Shown in pieces: positions 8,015 to 17,092 of a stretch of DNA of 64,000 nt. Where the stretch lies: contig NZ_SRZX01000008.1 in NCBI RefSeq assembly GCF_004792665.1, positions 1-64,000 on the forward strand, in the 5' to 3' direction. The notes beneath the pieces were generated by a model, which saw only the letters and a program-made list of their open reading frames with translations, was not told the origin of the DNA and did not search any database. How positions within the stretch are numbered: the first letter of the stretch is position 1; each line of letters opens with the position of its first letter. This DNA comes from Marinobacter orientalis. GTDB lineage: Bacteria > Pseudomonadota > Gammaproteobacteria > Pseudomonadales > Oleiphilaceae. The translations under genes were made by a program, and so were the position numbers.

Positions 8015-9409
8015 TTACTGCAGGAGGGACAGAACCTGCTGAGGCCGCGCGTTGGCCTGTGCCAGTACGGAGATACCGGCCTGTTGCAGTACCTGGGACT
8101 TGGCCAGGTTCGCGGTTTCTGCCGCGAAGTCTGCGTCCAGGATTCGGCTGTTGGCGGCGCTGAGGTTTTCAGTGGTGGACGCCAGGTTAGAGATAGTGGA
8201 CTCGAACCGTGACTGCACCGCACCGAGTTCTGCCCGGATACCGTTGATGTCGTCCAGTGCCTTGTCGACGGTGTTGATGGCCGCCGAAGCACTTTCGCGG
8301 GTCAGAACATTAACGTCGTTCAGGACATCAGCTTCAGTGGTAAGGGTGCCGGTAGCACCAAACACGTCTGTGATTTCGCTAGCACCGTCAGTACCACCCA
8401 AGGTGATGGACCCACCCACATCAGTACTCAGATCAATACCGGCGTCGAAGGTTTCTGAACTATTGACAGCAAGGTTACCGAAAGCGGCAGAGGTGCCCGC
8501 CACTGCAGTCTCAATGCTTTCCCCGGCATCGTCTACCAGCGAGAGGTTGGTGCCATCAGAGACAGCGGTGACACCAGTCTGATCACTAACTTGGTTGAGC
8601 TTATCAGCAATCGTATCAACGGTATCTGAGGCGGCCAGAACGATTTCAGTTCCATTGACCGTCAATGTATCACCGTCTGTTGGTGCAGTTAGCGCCCCCA
8701 AGTCGGCGGTTGTTGTATCGTTAAGCGTCGCCGTAACACCGGAAGCAGAGCTGAGCTCATTGATCGCATCCGCCAGATCTGCGCTGCTGGTCACTCCGGT
8801 AAAGTCGACAGCCTGACCATTAACAGTCAGATCGTTAGCTGTGGCCAGAGTACCAATGGCACTCTGGGCAACCCCTTCCAGACCTTCAAACACTTCACTA
8901 CCCAACTGGGATCCACGAGCGTCGACGCCGGCAACATTGATAGTCTGTCCGGCGTTTGCACCCACCTGGAAAACCAGCTCATCCAGCGTGCCGTCGATAA
9001 CGTTCTGGCCGTTAAACTGGGTAGCCGAGCCAATCCGGTTAACTTCGTCAATCAGTGCCTGAGTTTCCTGGTTCAGGGCCTCACGGTCAGAAGCGGAGTT
9101 GGTGTCGTTGGCAGACTGAACCGCCAGGTCACGAATCCGTGACAGGGCGTTGGTGATTTCACCCAGTGCGCCCTCTGCGGTTTGCGCGAAGGAGATACCG
9201 TCGTTGGCGTTTCGCTGAGCAACGTTAGAGCCGCTGATCTGTGCGGAAAACCGAGTTGAAATCGCCAGACCGGCGGCGTCGTCTTTGGCAGAGTTGATAC
9301 GCAGACCCGAAGAAAGCCGCTCCAGAGCCTGATCGTTCATACCCTGAGACTTACTCAGTTGATTCTGAGCAGCCAGTGAGGCGACGTTCGTATTGATACC
9401 AAGAGCCAT
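8015..9409 (-). CDS. fliC: Flagellin A (sigma28-type unit)
   Basis: A 464-residue flagellin. The N-terminal D0/D1 domain starts MALGINTNVASLAAQNQL and includes [20 protein letters not shown]. The C-terminal D1/D0 domain ends with [15 protein letters not shown]. The central part is Ala/Thr/Asp-rich and would form the surface-exposed domains, a usual site of variation. AAGGAG precedes ATG 9409. It is transcribed divergently from a second flagellin at 9792; the two share their ends but not their centres. The promoter at 9495-9521 matches sigma28. Confidence 0.96.
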   Translation of the reverse strand: MALGINTNVASLAAQNQLSKSQGMNDQALERLSSGLRINSAKDDAAGLAISTRFSAQISGSNVAQRNANDGISFAQTAEGALGEITNALSRIRDLAVQSANDTNSASDREALNQETQALIDEVNRIGSATQFNGQNVIDGTLDELVFQVGANAGQTINVAGVDARGSQLGSEVFEGLEGVAQSAIGTLATANDLTVNGQAVDFTGVTSSADLADAINELSSASGVTATLNDTTTADLGALTAPTDGDTLTVNGTEIVLAASDTVDTIADKLNQVSDQTGVTAVSDGTNLSLVDDAGESIETAVAGTSAAFGNLAVNSSETFDAGIDLSTDVGGSITLGGTDGASEITDVFGATGTLTTEADVLNDVNVLTRESASAAINTVDKALDDINGIRAELGAVQSRFESTISNLASTTENLSAANSRILDADFAAETANLAKSQVLQQAGISVLAQANARPQQVLSLLQ

Positions 9410-9494
9410 AATACTTCTCCTTCGACAGATGTCGTACTTTTATGGAAAAGGTCTGGCGCCTGCTTCAGTTGGTGACGCCTCCCTGTTGCAATGC

Positions 9495-9521
9495 TTAACG
9501 GCGCCCGTGTCGCTTCCTTTA
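9495..9521 (-). promoter_or_regulatory. Sigma28 promoter of the minus-strand flagellin
   Basis: On the minus strand: TAAA, exactly 15 nt, GCCGTTAA, one mismatch from the FliA consensus TAAA-N15-GCCGATAA. It lies 86 bp before the start codon. Confidence 0.7.
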
Positions 9522-9675
9522 GAAAAAATATAGCCGGAATTTGTAAGAGAATGTAAAAGCGGCAACTGCCTTCCTTTTTTCGCTGCCAACAAACTGTCAT
9601 CGAAAAGCCCCACCAGCTCGCCTCAGCCTTATTAAAACTTTTAAAAACAAATGGTTGGTTAAATATAAATAAAAC

Positions 9676-9690
9676 TGGCACGTACTTCGC
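9676..9690 (+). promoter_or_regulatory. Sigma54-like promoter of the plus-strand flagellin
   Basis: TGGCAC, 5 nt, TCGC: the -24/-12 layout of RpoN promoters (TGGCAC-N5-TTGC) with one mismatch and the invariant GG and GC in place. It is preceded by an A/T-rich tract and lies about 100 bp before the start at 9792. Confidence 0.6.
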
Positions 9691-9791
9691 TTCGCCCTCT
9701 GCAAAACGGCAATTAAACAAACTTCGGCCGGCAAGGCGTCCTTTTTGATCGGGCACCGGGTTACCGGCATCTCTGAGCAGGGAGAAAAGAT

Positions 9792-11336
9792 ATGCCTCAG
9801 GTCATTAACACCAACATTGCGTCGCTTAACGCCCAGCGGAACTTGAATGCGTCCCAGGGAGAAGCCAATCAGGCCCTGGAACGTCTTTCTTCGGGTCTGC
9901 GGATTAACTCGGCGAAAGACGACGCCGCCGGTCTGGCTATCTCGACGCGATTCGAATCACAGATCTCCGGCCTTAACATGGCGCAGCGTAATGCCAACGA
10001 TGGCATTTCACTGGCCCAGACCGCAGAAGGCGCTTTGGATGAGGTCACCTCCAACCTGCAGCGGATTCGTGAACTCTCAGTGCAGTCTGCCAACGCCACC
10101 AACAGCACTTCTGATCGCCAGGCACTGAACCAGGAGGTCCAGCAGCGGATCCAGGAAATCAATCGAATCGCAAGCCAGACCTCTTTTAACGGTCTCAAGG
10201 TACTCGACGGTACTTTCGGGGAGCAGACGTTTCAGGTGGGAGCTAACGCTGGCGAAACCATCGGGGTTAGCGGGCTGGATTCGCGGGGTAGCCAGATTGG
10301 TTCAGTGATGCGCGAAACAGACAACCTTGGTAATGCCCTGGCTGGTTATGAGCCGGTGACACAAACACTAGACCCTCTTGATGAGAGTGGCCTGTCTTAT
10401 CCGTTATTTATCGACGGCACCAGCACGAATCTTGTAACGATTGACGTAGCTGGTGGTGGCGCTGTCGATGTTACTCCGGACACCGGCGTTCAATTTGACG
10501 ACATTGAAGATGTTGCGGCGAACATACAAGGCAAGATCGACGCCGCAATCGAAGGCGGGGCTACACAATTACGGGGCGTTACAGTTTCAGGGGATGTGCA
10601 ACGAAATGCTCTGGTTTTTTCCAACGCCAGGAATGAGCAAATCGAAGTCGACGCCGCTTTCGGCGATGGCACAAACCAATTCACCGATAATGACAACATT
10701 ATACCGGCTGCCTCAGAAGAGCTTTCGCTGGTGGACTATTTCAGTGCCGGAAATACAGGCACCTTTGACATAGAGATCAACGGCGTTGATTTCACTGTTG
10801 AGGACGCAACCTCTCTGAATGATATTGTGGCACAGGTAAACGCCAGAACGGTTGAGACCGGCGTACGCGCAAATCTCAACTCCGATAATGATGAAGTTAT
10901 ATTTTCGGCCCAATTTGGCGAAGACTATGACATCACTATCGCCAGTACCGATATCTTTGATGAAACCAATGCCCAGAGAATTGACGTTGAATACAACGTA
11001 ACGGCCGCAAACGATACTGTAGCAGTCAACAATCTGGACATCTCAACGCGCGAAGGCGCCGAAGATGCCATGGTCGCGGTTGACTACGCCTTCGACAAGA
11101 TCAACGGCTTCCGCGCCGAACTCGGCGCCGTACAGAACCGCTTCGAGTCCACCATTGCAAATCTGGCAACCACCTCGGAGAACCTGTCGGCATCCAATAG
11201 CCGGATCCGCGATGCGGATTTTGCAGCGGAGACTGCTGAACTCGCCCGCACCCAGGTCCTCCAACAGGCCGGCCTCTCGGTACTGGCCCAAGCGAATGCA
11301 AGGCCGCAGCAGGTGTTGCAGTTGTTGCAGGGTTAA
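9792..11336 (+). CDS. Flagellin B (sigma54-type unit)
   Basis: A 514-residue flagellin with N-terminus [18 protein letters not shown] and C-terminus [18 protein letters not shown], divergent from fliC. The central domain (about residues 180-400) is longer and more acidic than in the neighbour. GGGAGAAAAG precedes the ATG. A sigma54-like promoter lies upstream and a strong terminator follows. In polar flagellates with several flagellins, the sigma54-controlled one is often the major or first-assembled subunit; that this holds here is inference. Confidence 0.96.
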   Translation: MPQVINTNIASLNAQRNLNASQGEANQALERLSSGLRINSAKDDAAGLAISTRFESQISGLNMAQRNANDGISLAQTAEGALDEVTSNLQRIRELSVQSANATNSTSDRQALNQEVQQRIQEINRIASQTSFNGLKVLDGTFGEQTFQVGANAGETIGVSGLDSRGSQIGSVMRETDNLGNALAGYEPVTQTLDPLDESGLSYPLFIDGTSTNLVTIDVAGGGAVDVTPDTGVQFDDIEDVAANIQGKIDAAIEGGATQLRGVTVSGDVQRNALVFSNARNEQIEVDAAFGDGTNQFTDNDNIIPAASEELSLVDYFSAGNTGTFDIEINGVDFTVEDATSLNDIVAQVNARTVETGVRANLNSDNDEVIFSAQFGEDYDITIASTDIFDETNAQRIDVEYNVTAANDTVAVNNLDISTREGAEDAMVAVDYAFDKINGFRAELGAVQNRFESTIANLATTSENLSASNSRIRDADFAAETAELARTQVLQQAGLSVLAQANARPQQVLQLLQG

Positions 11337-11356
11337 ATATCGATCTGAAGTAAACG

Positions 11357-11396
11357 AACGAAACAGCCGGGCCTGGAGCCCGGCTGTTTCGTTTTG
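11357..11396 (+). terminator. Rho-independent terminator of flagellin B
   Basis: A 16-bp near-perfect stem (AACGAAACAGCCGGGC with its complement), 5-nt loop and TTTT. It begins 21 bp after the stop codon. Confidence 0.9.
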
Positions 11397-11418
11397 GGAT
11401 TTTCTGTTGCGTTGCTTT

Positions 11419-11450
11419 GTCGGATTACGCCTTTGGCTAATCCGACCTAC
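11419..11450. repeat. REP-like palindrome
   Basis: TGTCGGATTACGC, short loop, GCTAATCCGACCTAC. It lies between the flagellin terminator and a copy of the approximately 100-bp repeat. Confidence 0.8.
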
Positions 11451-11470
11451 TGGCAGACCTCAGAGGTCTG

Positions 11471-11570
11471 ATCGGTCCGGGGGTGGGGGCGCCTTTTCTG
11501 CCAGAAAAAGGTGTCTGAGCGAAGCGAGTTCTTTTTCCAAAGAAAAGGTAGCCCTGCCGCCGGGCCAGCC
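11471..11570. repeat. Approximately 100-bp dispersed repeat (copy 1)
   Basis: Carries CCTTTTCTGCCAGAAAAAGG (palindrome), a GAGCGAAGCGAG core, CTTTTTCCAAAGAAAAGG (palindrome) and a CCGCCGGGCC end. Near-identical copies are at 12421, 20771 and 23435, always next to a REP. It is non-coding and MITE-like in size and structure. Confidence 0.8.
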
Positions 11571-11677
11571 ACCACAGTAATTGCGGTGTACCGGGATCTA
11601 ACCCCAGGAACCATAGTAGCTCAACCAACTTGCCAGCTGGTAAACTAAGCTAAACAGACTAAGTTAAAGAGGCCACT

Positions 11678-11917
11678 ATGGAATCCGTCAACATGCACGA
11701 AGCGAAAACCCGCCTATCGCAACTCGTTGCCCGGGCTGCCAGGGGCGAAGCCTTCATCATCGCCAAAGCGGGAAAGCCGGTTGCCCGGGTAACGGCTTTC
11801 GATTCTCCCGAGGAAAGCCAGCAGAAAAGGATTGGCTTCATGGCTGGGGAATTCACAGTGCCGGACGATTTCGACCGGATAGGCCAGGACGATATCGTTG
11901 AAATGTTCGGAGGCTGA
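11678..11917 (+). CDS. Phd/YefM-type antitoxin
   Basis: A 79-residue protein starting MESVNMHEAKTRLSQLVARAARGEAF and continuing IAKAGKPVARV, the conserved N-terminal DNA-binding and dimerisation domain of Phd/YefM antitoxins. The acidic C-terminal tail (PDDFDRIGQDDIVEMF) is the expected toxin-wrapping segment. The stop at 11915-11917 is one base before the toxin ATG, so the pair is an operon that the antitoxin likely represses. Confidence 0.92.
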   Translation: MESVNMHEAKTRLSQLVARAARGEAFIIAKAGKPVARVTAFDSPEESQQKRIGFMAGEFTVPDDFDRIGQDDIVEMFGG

Positions 11918-11918
11918 C

Positions 11919-12311
11919 ATGAACCTGCTTCTGGACACTCATATTCTGCTATGTGCAGCGGCCGAGCCGGATAAGCTTCCGCTGGAGGCGGCAACCCTGA
12001 TCAGCAGTGAGAATAACCGGCTTTATTTCAGCGCAGCCAGTCTCTGGGAAGTGATTATCAAGAATGGCCTGGGCCGAACCGATTTTCACGTTGATCCACA
12101 TCTGCTGAGGCGCGGCCTTATGGACAACGGTTATCTGGAGTTGCCTATATCGTCGCAGCACACACTTGCCGTTAGCCACCTTCCAGATATCCATAAAGAT
12201 TCCTTCGATCGCATTCTGGTCGCCCAGGCAGAGACCGAAGGCTTCTTGCTGCTTACTTCTGACGAGGTGGTCGGGCGCTATCCGGGGCCTGTTCGGCTGA
12301 TTCAGGCCTGA
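11919..12311 (+). CDS. PIN-domain toxin (VapC-like)
   Basis: A 130-residue PIN nuclease, MNLLLDTHILLCAA. The acidic residues expected in the metal site are visible: D6, E44 in SLWEVIIK, D97 in SFDRILVAQA and D115 in TSDE. The IHKDSFDRILVAQA block is typical of toxins paired with Phd-type antitoxins. The presumed activity is RNA cleavage. The upstream flank is a REP and the 100-bp repeat; the downstream flank is a GGGGTCTGACCCC palindrome and a REP. Confidence 0.92.
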   Translation: MNLLLDTHILLCAAAEPDKLPLEAATLISSENNRLYFSAASLWEVIIKNGLGRTDFHVDPHLLRRGLMDNGYLELPISSQHTLAVSHLPDIHKDSFDRILVAQAETEGFLLLTSDEVVGRYPGPVRLIQA

Positions 12312-12346
12312 TCAATTGGGGTCTGACCCCGCTTTTATAAGAATTT

Positions 12347-12380
12347 TGTTGGATTACGCCTTTGGCTAATCCAACCTACG
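12347..12380. repeat. REP-like palindrome (variant)
   Basis: TGTTGGATTACGC and GCTAATCCAACCTACG. Both arms carry the same compensatory change (CGGA to TGGA and TCCG to TCCA), so pairing is kept. Compensatory change points to selection on, or conversion of, the folded structure. Confidence 0.8.
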
Positions 12381-12420
12381 TTTCATGGCTCCAGCACCGA
12401 GAGAATACCGCTCCCGTAAG

Positions 12421-12520
12421 AATCGGCTCGGGGGTGGGGATACCTTTTCTGCCGGAAAAAGGTGTTTGAGCGCAGCGAGTTCTTTTTCCAAAGAAAAGGT
12501 AGCCCTGCCGCCGGGCCAGC
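12421..12520. repeat. Approximately 100-bp dispersed repeat (copy 2)
   Basis: Same order of elements as copy 1 with a few substitutions. It is flanked on both sides by REPs (12347-12380 and 12543-12578). Confidence 0.8.
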
Positions 12521-12542
12521 CGCCGTATCCGTCAGGCCTGAT

Positions 12543-12578
12543 TGTCGGATTACGGCTTTGCCTAATCCGACCTACGGG
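12543..12578. repeat. REP-like palindrome
   Basis: TGTCGGATTACGGC, loop, GCCTAATCCGACCTACGGG. Together with the previous two repeats it fills the gap between the toxin gene and the TPR gene. Confidence 0.8.
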
Positions 12579-12692
12579 TAAGCTCGAAACTGGCATGGGT
12601 TTCGCTACATCTCTCCCAAAGCACTGCAAAACGTCAAAACAACTGCAGACCATTGCCGCCTGATTGCCGCGGCGGGTTACATGAGGTGTCCC

Positions 12693-14690
12693 ATGCAAGC
12701 ACAGCACAACATCCACGCCACAGAGGCACAAAAAGCTCATATCGCGCGGCTTCTGCTGCAGGCGAACCTGGCCTATGGTGAGTCCAACAGCCCGGTGTCG
12801 CTGGTTCAGCGCATCAAGGCGCGGCATGAATGCCGGGGTTATCTGGGCGAGATTCTGGCGCAGGAGCCGGGCAACGCAGTGGCGCTGGGCCTGCTGGGGC
12901 GTGTTGAGATGGACGATGGTGCTCTCGAAAAGGCACACACCCTGTTTACAGACAGCCTCAATCAGGATCCGGCACAACCGCAGCAGTTTACCAATCTGGG
13001 CTACTGGGCGATCAAGTCAGAGCGCCCCGCCCTGGCGGAGCAGTACTTCATCCAGGCCCTGGAGATGGACCGGCAATCCGCCGCCGCTTTCTGCGGGGTT
13101 GCCCATGCCAAACGCCTGCAGGGCCAGTTCGATGTGGCGTTCCTGCATTATCGCAAACTGCTGGAAACCGGCCTGGAGTGGCCCTCCATCTACAGCGGCA
13201 TGCTGACCTGCGCCGAACACCTGGACGTGCAGAAAACAGATTCAAAACTGGCCCGGGACGCCATCCTCCTGCTTCGCCACAGCGGGCTCCCCCACCAGGA
13301 AATCGGTCGCTTTGTGGCTGCCATCATCCGCCAGCAATACGACCTGGAAAACCCGAATGCCCAGGTGGCCCTGGACGCCGCCAGCGAAGACGAGCTGCTG
13401 ATCCTGGCCCTGGAAAAAACCCTGATGCCGGACCCGGCCGTGGAAGAACTGGCCACCCTGCTGCGCCGCGCCATCATCGCCGAAGTGGCACAAACCGTGG
13501 CGCTGCGGGATGAACTTCAGCCACTGGCGCTGGCGCTGGCCATATATGCAGACCGTACCGGCTACGCGTTGACCGCAGAAGACGACGAAGAACGCCTGGT
13601 CGCTGCAATCAATAACAGCATTTGTGCGCAACTGGTCATGGGCGAGGAACAGGACGGCATGATCGGCTCGCTGATCGTCAGCGCCATGTACGGTGCCATG
13701 TTCCACCAGACGTTCGCCGTGCAGCTTGGCCGCTGGAACCTGGTGGACTGGCCCGTCGCGCTGCAGCCAGTTCTGGCAGCCAGCTACTACAACCGTGCCG
13801 CCGAAGAAGCCATCAAACAGAATTTTGACGAAAAGGCGGAAGAACTGTGCCTGGAAAAAACCGACGTACCCCAGGCGTGGCCCAACTGGACAAAACTCGC
13901 CTACCGCTCCGAAACCAGCCTTAAAACCATGATGGCCACGGAACTGGGCATGAACACCGCACAACTGCCCGACACCCTGCGCATCATGGTGTGTGGCGCC
14001 CAGTCCGGCCAGCGCGCCATGGAACTGGCCCACTACCTGAAGGACGTGGAAGTCATCGCCGTGGACGAATCCCTGGCCAACATTGCCAAGGCCACGCGAC
14101 TGGCCGGCGAAATGGACATCGACAACATCGTCTTCTGGCCCTGGTCCATCGCCCAGCGGTTTGTGGCCGATGATCACAAGGTTCACTGGATCGAAATCGG
14201 CCGCCTGCCCTCGGCAAAAATGACCGATGTCTCCCTGGCAGCCCTGGTCAGCTCCGCCACCGGCAACGGCGCCGTGGTCCACATGCACACCGCCGTCAAC
14301 GAACAGACCGACGGCGACCAACAGATCCGTCACCTGATCGCCCAGCACAACCTCAAACCCACCCGCACCGCTCTGCGCCAGCTGCGCAAAATGGTACTGA
14401 CCAACCGCCAGGACCCGATGTGGCAGTCGCTGATCGCAGAAACCGACTTCTATGGCCTGGGGGGCTGCCGGGACCGCTGGTTCAGCGAGCAGGACGCCAG
14501 CCAGTTGAAGGAGCTGATGGCGATGGTGAGTAATGAGGTGGAGTGGAAACTGGTCAAGGCGCGGGATACCGACGGCCACAGTTTAGCCACAAAGCCGGTG
14601 CAGCAACAGATTCAGGCCGAGGCGCTGGGGAGTGAGGTGCAAAGTCTGATGGGGCAAGGGTTGAGTGTCTATTTTCAGCGGCGGCGGTGA
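12693..14690 (+). CDS. TPR protein with C-terminal methyltransferase-like domain
   Basis: A protein of about 665 residues, not assigned to a characterised family. The N-terminal third (about 50-165) is tetratricopeptide-like: AVALGLLGRVEMDDGALEKA, then FTNLGYWAIKSERPALAEQYFIQALEMD. Residues about 425-500 resemble a Rossmann methyltransferase core (LRIMVCGAQSGQRAMELA, then VEVIAVDES), but the glycine-rich loop is degenerate (GAQSGQ), so SAM binding is uncertain. There is no signal peptide. ATG 12693 is preferred over ATG 12681 because GAGG precedes it. Its position after the flagellin block suggests, but does not prove, a role in flagellin modification. The gene stands alone between repeats. 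Confidence 0.6.
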   Translation: MQAQHNIHATEAQKAHIARLLLQANLAYGESNSPVSLVQRIKARHECRGYLGEILAQEPGNAVALGLLGRVEMDDGALEKAHTLFTDSLNQDPAQPQQFTNLGYWAIKSERPALAEQYFIQALEMDRQSAAAFCGVAHAKRLQGQFDVAFLHYRKLLETGLEWPSIYSGMLTCAEHLDVQKTDSKLARDAILLLRHSGLPHQEIGRFVAAIIRQQYDLENPNAQVALDAASEDELLILALEKTLMPDPAVEELATLLRRAIIAEVAQTVALRDELQPLALALAIYADRTGYALTAEDDEERLVAAINNSICAQLVMGEEQDGMIGSLIVSAMYGAMFHQTFAVQLGRWNLVDWPVALQPVLAASYYNRAAEEAIKQNFDEKAEELCLEKTDVPQAWPNWTKLAYRSETSLKTMMATELGMNTAQLPDTLRIMVCGAQSGQRAMELAHYLKDVEVIAVDESLANIAKATRLAGEMDIDNIVFWPWSIAQRFVADDHKVHWIEIGRLPSAKMTDVSLAALVSSATGNGAVVHMHTAVNEQTDGDQQIRHLIAQHNLKPTRTALRQLRKMVLTNRQDPMWQSLIAETDFYGLGGCRDRWFSEQDASQLKELMAMVSNEVEWKLVKARDTDGHSLATKPVQQQIQAEALGSEVQSLMGQGLSVYFQRRR

Positions 14691-14710
14691 TTGCCAATAT
14701 GGAGCCTGGT

Positions 14711-14868
14711 TGTCGGATTACGCTTCGCTAATCCGACCTACGGGTTGCCAGCATGGGGTTTGGTTGTCGGGTTTGTCGGATTACGCTTCGCTAATCCGAC
14801 CTACGGGGGCAAGGTTCAAAACCTGGAACCGTAGGTCGGATTAGGCCCAAAGGGCCGTAATCCGACAA
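14711..14868. repeat. Cluster of three REP-like palindromes
   Basis: Copies at 14711-14744 and 14774-14806 in one orientation and 14831-14868 inverted, between two convergent genes. A bidirectional terminator-like role is plausible. Confidence 0.85.
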
Positions 14869-14881
14869 GCCCAGTTCCAAG

Positions 14882-16327
14882 CTAAACGTAAGGAATCAAA
14901 GACTCCCCATACAAATGCAACTCCTCCAGCACATGCCGCTTCTCCGGCGTCAATTCGGGATCCGCTGCAAGCCGCTGTAATTCTGTGGCAAAAGCCTCCA
15001 GCGACCGCCAACCTTTTTTCGGGTTCATCAGGCGCTGGCTGCGGAACTCTTCCCAGCGCTCCATCTCTTCACCCATCAGCGTATCGGGGTAATTCCTCGC
15101 CCGGTACCGGAACAGCAACTCTGCCAGGCGATCATCTTCAAACTGCACATCCAGTTCGCCAAGGGTTTCCATTGGCTGCTGCAATAGCCAGTTGAGCTTT
15201 TCCCGGTCGGTTTTGCTGATAAAACCGCCAGCGTAGAGCTGTTCATCCGGGTCGGTCAGGTCGCCTTCGTGAGGCTGGTCGAAGGCCAGGGCGATTCTTG
15301 CCGCCAGGTCCGGAGCTTTGCGAAGAATGGCGAGGTGTTGCCGCAGTTTTTCGCCATCCAGTTCCAGTTCCGCCAGTCGTTCTGGTGAGAGAGATTTGAG
15401 CATGGTGGCAGGGGCCAGCACCGGGCATTTGTTCAGTTGCACGCCTTTCAGCGGAAAGCGGCTGGTGCCCTCCCCCAGATCGGCCTGGGAAGTGAACACC
15501 CGCTCACGAATCTGCTCAGGCGTGGCAAGGACCAGTTCACTGGGGTCTTCCCTCAGGTCATAGACAATCACCAGGTTCTTGTTGGTGGGGTGGTCTGCCA
15601 GTGGCGCGACCATGGCACAACAGCCCCGCGTGGCCGGGTACCTGGCGGAGATGTGGAACACCGGCTTCATACTGGGAGTGTCCAGCATGGCGCGGGCGGA
15701 GTGCTTGTCTTTGTTCTGCAGCACGAAGTCGAACAGCCTGGGCTGCTTTTCCTTGATCAGCCTGGCAACGGCGATGGTGGCTTCCACGTCCGACATGGCA
15801 TCGTGCGCCGCTTCGTGGGCGATGCCGTTGGCGGCAGTAAGCTCTTCCAGCCGGAAGCTGGGGCTGCCGTCTTCTTTTTTCGGCCAGATGATGCCTTCCG
15901 GCCGCAGGGCATAGGTCAGCCGCACCATATCGATGATGTCCCAGCGGGAATTACCGTTCTGCCACTCCCGGGCATAGGGGTCGCGAAGGTTCCGGTACAG
16001 GGTATGGCGGGTGACTTCGTCGTCGAAGCGCAGGCTGTTGTAACCCACGGCGCAGGTGCCGGGCTGGCTGAAGGCCTCGTTGATCCGGGCGATGAACTCC
16101 GCCTCAGGAAACCCCATTTCCAGCGCGCTTTGCGGCGTAATGCCGGTAATCAGGCAGGCCTCCGGCGAAGGTACGTAGTCGTCCGCGGGTGCGCAGTAGA
16201 GGATCAACGGGTCTTCAATGATGTTCAGATCGGCATCGGTACGCACACCGGCAAACTGGGAGGGGCGATCGTGTATGGGGTCGACACCGAAGGTTTCGTA
16301 ATCGTGCCAGTAGAAAGAGCGGATCAC
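14882..16327 (-). CDS. sbcB: Exodeoxyribonuclease I
   Basis: A 481-residue 3'-5' single-strand DNA exonuclease of the DEDDh class, acting in recombination and mismatch repair. The exonuclease motifs are visible: FYWHDYETFGVDP at the N-terminus, YNSLRFDDEV near residue 96 and HDAMSDVEATIA near 180. The remaining SH3-like and helical parts have the length seen in E. coli ExoI (475). It is single, convergent with the TPR gene, with REPs on both sides. Confidence 0.96.
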   Translation of the reverse strand: MIRSFYWHDYETFGVDPIHDRPSQFAGVRTDADLNIIEDPLILYCAPADDYVPSPEACLITGITPQSALEMGFPEAEFIARINEAFSQPGTCAVGYNSLRFDDEVTRHTLYRNLRDPYAREWQNGNSRWDIIDMVRLTYALRPEGIIWPKKEDGSPSFRLEELTAANGIAHEAAHDAMSDVEATIAVARLIKEKQPRLFDFVLQNKDKHSARAMLDTPSMKPVFHISARYPATRGCCAMVAPLADHPTNKNLVIVYDLREDPSELVLATPEQIRERVFTSQADLGEGTSRFPLKGVQLNKCPVLAPATMLKSLSPERLAELELDGEKLRQHLAILRKAPDLAARIALAFDQPHEGDLTDPDEQLYAGGFISKTDREKLNWLLQQPMETLGELDVQFEDDRLAELLFRYRARNYPDTLMGEEMERWEEFRSQRLMNPKKGWRSLEAFATELQRLAADPELTPEKRHVLEELHLYGESLIPYV

Positions 16328-16430
16328 CGAAAGGACTCCTGCATTGCGTTAATGGGCGAATGCCGGGTAGTGTAATGTAAATGGTGGGAAAAATCGGGGC
16401 TGATGTTGGCTTGGGTGCGGGATTGGTTGG

Positions 16431-16543
16431 TGTCGGATTACGGCTTCGCCTAATCCGACCTACACTTATGCCCGACCTACCGTGGCCAACCTCCGTGGCC
16501 CCGTAGGTCGGATTAGCGCCGCCCCACGGCGCGTAATCCGACA
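16431..16543. repeat. Two opposed REP-like palindromes
   Basis: Copies at 16431-16463 and 16503-16543. The second has an enlarged, itself palindromic loop (GCGCCGCCCCACGGCGC). The pair fills the gap between sbcB and the MvaT-like gene. Confidence 0.8.
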
Positions 16544-16565
16544 CCAAACCAAGACTAAAACCCAA

Positions 16566-16934
16566 TCAATCCTGCTGCCAACTCTGCACAGTTTCCTTTC
16601 CATACTTCTTCCGCCACTCATTCAGAACCTTGTGGTTACCCCCACGGGTCTGAACCACTTCACCGGTGTGCGGGTTCTTGTAGGTCTTCATTGGGCGTTT
16701 GGGACGACTACCACTGGCGGTATCACTCTTGCCGCCAGCAACGGACGGATCAATAGCACCCAGAATCTGGAGAACGTCTTTCGGCGACTTGTCGTATTGC
16801 TTCATCAATTCGCGAACCTTGTTTTCAAACTCAAGTTCGCCCTTCAGAGCCTGGTCCTGTTCCAGTTGCGCCAGTTCTTCAGACAGCTTTTCCACAAGCT
16901 GTTTTTTCTGGTAGTAATCGTTAATCTTTGCCAT
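16566..16934 (-). CDS. mvaT: MvaT/MvaU-family H-NS-like xenogeneic silencer
   Basis: A 122-residue protein. Residues 1-50 form an oligomerising coiled coil (INDYYQKKQLVEKLSEELAQ, ELEFENKVRELMKQY) and a linker follows. The C-terminal DNA-binding domain has the MvaT signature YKNPHTGEVVQTRGGNHK (about 85-102), where RGGN inserts into the minor groove of AT-rich DNA. MvaT proteins coat and silence acquired AT-rich DNA and often repress surface-polysaccharide and fimbrial genes. This copy sits at the distal end of the polysaccharide locus, so local control is possible (inference). Confidence 0.9.
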   Translation of the reverse strand: MAKINDYYQKKQLVEKLSEELAQLEQDQALKGELEFENKVRELMKQYDKSPKDVLQILGAIDPSVAGGKSDTASGSRPKRPMKTYKNPHTGEVVQTRGGNHKVLNEWRKKYGKETVQSWQQD

Positions 16935-17045
16935 GAAATAAAAACCTTATTAAGTTCACTATAATTTAAATGACCCAAGTCCAGACAAAGAATAATAGAT
17001 AAACTGAAGCATGGCAAAATTATTCATTTACAAAACAGCAGGCCA

Positions 17046-17072
17046 TAAAAAAACCAGCCCGAAGACTGGTCT
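17046..17072 (-). terminator. Rho-independent terminator of tviB and the polysaccharide locus
   Basis: On the minus strand ACCAG and CTGGT enclose a short loop and are followed by seven T. It lies 20 bp after the tviB stop and before the MvaT gene. Confidence 0.8.
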
Positions 17073-17092
17073 TATTTTGATCAGAACAAAGG

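Noticed and set aside
13242..14579. 445-codon open frame antisense to the TPR gene
   Set aside because: Composition follows the codon structure of the opposite gene (Gly/His/Val-rich), with no domain; a shadow of a high-GC gene.
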